Shown one piece after another: positions 62,127 through 64,000 of a DNA stretch of 64,000 bases. Under the pieces are notes generated by a model, which was given only the letters and a program-made list of their open reading frames with translations, had not been told where the DNA came from and made no database searches. A program made the position numbers and the translations under genes. This DNA comes from Pseudomonas cavernae (GTDB lineage Bacteria; Pseudomonadota; Gammaproteobacteria; Pseudomonadales; Pseudomonadaceae): assembly GCF_003595175.1 (NCBI RefSeq), contig NZ_CP032419.1, forward strand, positions 2,418,001 to 2,482,000, in the 5' to 3' direction. The first letter of the stretch is position 1. Each line of letters opens with the position of its first letter.

Positions 62127-62863
62127 ATACACTCGACGAACCAGGCGAAGACGATGACGAACTTCGGATCGCCGAATATGTGCTGGGTGTACTTGACGCC
62201 CCAGAGCGTAAAGCCATAGAGACGCTGATCGCCAGCGATGTCGAATTCGCTGACCGATATGCCGCCTGGCAGGAACGCCTGGCCCCCTTGGCCAGCGAAA
62301 TCGAACCGGTCGCGACTCCCGACTATCTCTGGTCGAGCATCGCGGCGCAGTTGCACTTTCCTGCTGCTCCTACTCCGCAGCGGGTCGAGCCGGCGCCAAC
62401 AAAATTGAGATTCTGGGACAGCCTGGTGCTATGGCGTTGGCTCACTGCCGGTGGCTTTGCGTTGACCTTGCTCCTGGGGAGTCTGCTGTTGCTGAATATT
62501 CGCCCGGCGACCGATACGACTTCGCTTCCCGCCCTGACCGCCACCTTGCAACTGGAGAGTGGACAGGCCGTGTTTACAACCAGCATCGACACCCTGCGTC
62601 AGCGCATCATCGTTATCCCGAGCGCACCGGTTGAGCTCGCCGGCAGGGTCGCTGAACTGTGGTTGATCGCTCCCGGGCAGAAGCCTTATTCCCTCGGTCT
62701 GCTCGCCGCGGACCGGGCGATAACCTTGCCGATACCGCCCGACATCCGAAGCGTGACCCAGCCCCAAGCCGTGTTCGCAATCTCCCTGGAACCGCCTGGC
62801 GGGTCACCGACCGGGCAGCCGACCGGGCCGGTTATCGCCAAGGGCGAAATTTTCAGTCTCTGA
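62123..62863 (+). CDS. RskA-like transmembrane anti-sigma factor
   Basis: 246 residues: a cytosolic N-terminal domain (DELRIAEYVLGVLDAPERKAIETLIASDVEFADRYAAWQERLAPL), one transmembrane helix (about 104-127, WLTAGGFALTLLLGSLLLLNI) and a periplasmic anti-sigma-K C-terminal domain (ELWLIAPGQKPYSLGLLAAD; FAISLEPPGGSPTGQPTGPVIAKG). It holds the preceding sigma factor at the membrane until a signal releases it. Four-base overlap with the sigma gene. Confidence 0.92.
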   Translation: MNTLDEPGEDDDELRIAEYVLGVLDAPERKAIETLIASDVEFADRYAAWQERLAPLASEIEPVATPDYLWSSIAAQLHFPAAPTPQRVEPAPTKLRFWDSLVLWRWLTAGGFALTLLLGSLLLLNIRPATDTTSLPALTATLQLESGQAVFTTSIDTLRQRIIVIPSAPVELAGRVAELWLIAPGQKPYSLGLLAADRAITLPIPPDIRSVTQPQAVFAISLEPPGGSPTGQPTGPVIAKGEIFSL

Positions 62864-62941
62864 GTGCATCCGCAGGCCCAGCTACTCCGTAACTCTTATG
62901 CGCCTCGATTGGAGCGCATCCCTGAACTACGGAGAACCACC

Positions 62942-63502
62942 ATGAAACTGATTCGCCATAGCCTGGCTGCTGTCTGCCTTTCACTCGCCGCCGGATCGGT
63001 ATTGCCCGCATTGGCAGCCGATAGCGTGATGGTCGGCGGCGCGGCCATGTATCCCAGCAAGACCATCGTTGAAAACGCGATGAACTCACAGGATCACACC
63101 ACCCTGGTGGCAGCCGTCAAAGCCGCCGGTCTGGTCGACACCCTCAACAGCAAGGGACCGTTCACCGTCTTCGCCCCGACCAACGCAGCCTTTGCCGCCC
63201 TGCCGGCTGGTACGGTCGATAGCCTGTTGAAGCCGGAGAACAAGGCGACCCTGAGCAAGATCCTGACCTACCACGTGGTTGCCGGTAATCACACGGGGCA
63301 TGAGCTGATGGCCGCCGCGAAGAAAGGGGGCGGCTGGACCAAGTTGACGTCTGTCGAAGGCGAGCCATTGATCATCAAGGAGCATGGGGAAATGCTCACC
63401 GTGACTGATGCGAAGGGCGTCTCTTCCGCAGTCACCATCGCCGATGTGAAGCAGTCCAATGGCGTCATTCATGTCGTGGATAAGGTGCTGATGCCCAAAT
63501 AG
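62942..63502 (+). CDS. Secreted fasciclin (FAS1) domain protein
   Basis: 186 residues with a signal peptide (cleavage near LPALA-ADSV, ~26) and one FAS1 domain: H1 motif LNSKGPFTVFAPTNAAFAALPAG, ILTYHVVAG, and the H2-like VHVVDKVLMP at the end. FAS1 proteins act in adhesion or envelope assembly; several in proteobacteria belong to ECF/anti-sigma regulons, which matches this location 78 bases after the anti-sigma gene. ATG 62942 follows GGAGAACCACC. Confidence 0.92.
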   Translation: MKLIRHSLAAVCLSLAAGSVLPALAADSVMVGGAAMYPSKTIVENAMNSQDHTTLVAAVKAAGLVDTLNSKGPFTVFAPTNAAFAALPAGTVDSLLKPENKATLSKILTYHVVAGNHTGHELMAAAKKGGGWTKLTSVEGEPLIIKEHGEMLTVTDAKGVSSAVTIADVKQSNGVIHVVDKVLMPK

Positions 63503-63734
63503 GCAGGTCCAGCCTGAAGCGCCAGGGACGGCGCTGTAAGCCAACTCTGGCCACAGGCATCGAGGATGTTTTAGCCCCGGGCTCAGGCCGCGCTGTTGCG
63601 GGAGAAGCGGCGGGCGAAACCGTCCGCAACACGTCGCTTGGAATCGCGACGCACTGGGCACATTTTCCGGCCCTCAGCAGGTCACGCACCCTGACCTTTA
63701 GTGCCGAGAGCGTCCATCCGAGAGGAGACACATC

Positions 63735-64000
63735 ATGCGCACATCAGCTTTCAGCCGTTTTACCTTCACCCCACGTCGCGCCGTCCTTTCTGCATTGCTC
63801 ACGGCGAGCCTGCTGGGTGGGGCTGGGATGGCCCTGGCCGGGGATCAGCCTGACCCCCAGCGACCGATCGAAGTGAACCAGACCGACGGTTTCGGCAACG
63901 AACGCCTGGTCGCCTTCACTTACTTCATGAACTTCGACTGCGTCCATGGGCCCTTCGACAACTTCGATAACAACAAGGACGAACTCGGTAATCCGAAGGT
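63735..64000 (+). CDS. Exported protein, 5' part only
   Basis: ATG 63735 follows GAGAGGAGA and opens a frame that continues past the right edge (at least 88 codons). It begins with a basic region (MRTSAFSRFTFTPRRAVLSA), a hydrophobic stretch and a cleavage site near MALA-GDQPD, so it is exported. The mature start carries PIEVNQTDGFGNERLVAFTYF and a cysteine/aspartate-rich stretch. I do not recognise the family from this fragment. It may belong to the ECF/fasciclin group. Confidence 0.75.
   Translation, partial: MRTSAFSRFTFTPRRAVLSALLTASLLGGAGMALAGDQPDPQRPIEVNQTDGFGNERLVAFTYFMNFDCVHGPFDNFDNNKDELGNPK

Overview
The window is high-GC, gene-dense bacterial DNA that reads as a Pseudomonas chromosome. 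The evidence is the liuR-ABCDE leucine/isovalerate cluster, a sigma-54-controlled 3-hydroxybutyrate cluster with an OprD porin, a complete quinohemoprotein amine dehydrogenase (qhp) locus, abundant sigma-54 activators, and Pseudomonas-type palindromic repeats (TGTAGGAGCGAAT..., GTAGGRTGGGTTGAGC...). It looks like core chromosome with catabolic islands. I see no phage, plasmid, transposase, CRISPR array, tRNA or rRNA. Comparisons with P. aeruginosa and P. putida gene order are from memory and were not searched.

Layout. 1-2.7 kb: 3' end of a sigma-54 response regulator, an unknown conserved gene, and uppP. 2.9-6.8 kb: NTF2-AraC regulator, amine-oxidising flavoprotein, cupin and an orphan polyamine-binding protein. 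6.9-12.6 kb: cold-shock/DUF1294 membrane protein, YjbR protein, LysR/azoreductase pair, MFS exporter with a previously untracked 34-codon membrane ORF in front of it, and ABC-F protein YbiT. 12.8-17.5 kb: TolC-HlyD-ABC2-ABC2 exporter without an ATPase gene. 17.5-21.8 kb: parvulin, PilT/PilU-type ATPase, DJ-1/PfpI protein, GFA protein, NERD protein. 22.2-29.8 kb (minus): acetoacetyl-CoA synthetase, 3-hydroxybutyrate dehydrogenase, GntP permease, OprD porin and the activator HbcR. 30-37.4 kb (minus): liuE-D-C-B-A-R.

37.6-50.5 kb is the qhp locus: sigma-54 activator, ABC exporter (QhpF), subtilisin-like protease (QhpE), FAD monooxygenase (QhpG), a convergent aldehyde dehydrogenase, then the alpha (diheme), radical-SAM maturase, gamma (CTQ cofactor peptide) and beta subunits. 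Together these build a periplasmic amine dehydrogenase and oxidise the aldehyde it makes. Between the two halves lies a 0.9-kb region with three sigma-54 promoter matches, duplicated activator sites and a decayed gene. 50.6-61.2 kb: acyl-CoA catabolic cluster (two acyl-CoA synthetases, AraC and LysR regulators, SDR, thiolase, two acyl-CoA dehydrogenases), headed by an apparent LiuR operator. 61.5-64 kb: ECF sigma factor, anti-sigma factor, fasciclin protein and the start of an exported protein that runs off the window.

Most notable: (i) a 78-bp inverted REP pair sits in frame inside liuD and adds 26 residues to the carboxylase; (ii) the sigma-54 enhancer/promoter unit in front of qhpA is duplicated upstream of a broken gene; (iii) a near-perfect copy of the LiuR palindrome precedes the acyl-CoA cluster 13 kb away; (iv) Hfq/Crc-type AAYAAYAA motifs lie in the leaders of the sigma-54 catabolic transcripts; (v) hairpin repeats occupy the three long junctions of the liu cluster.
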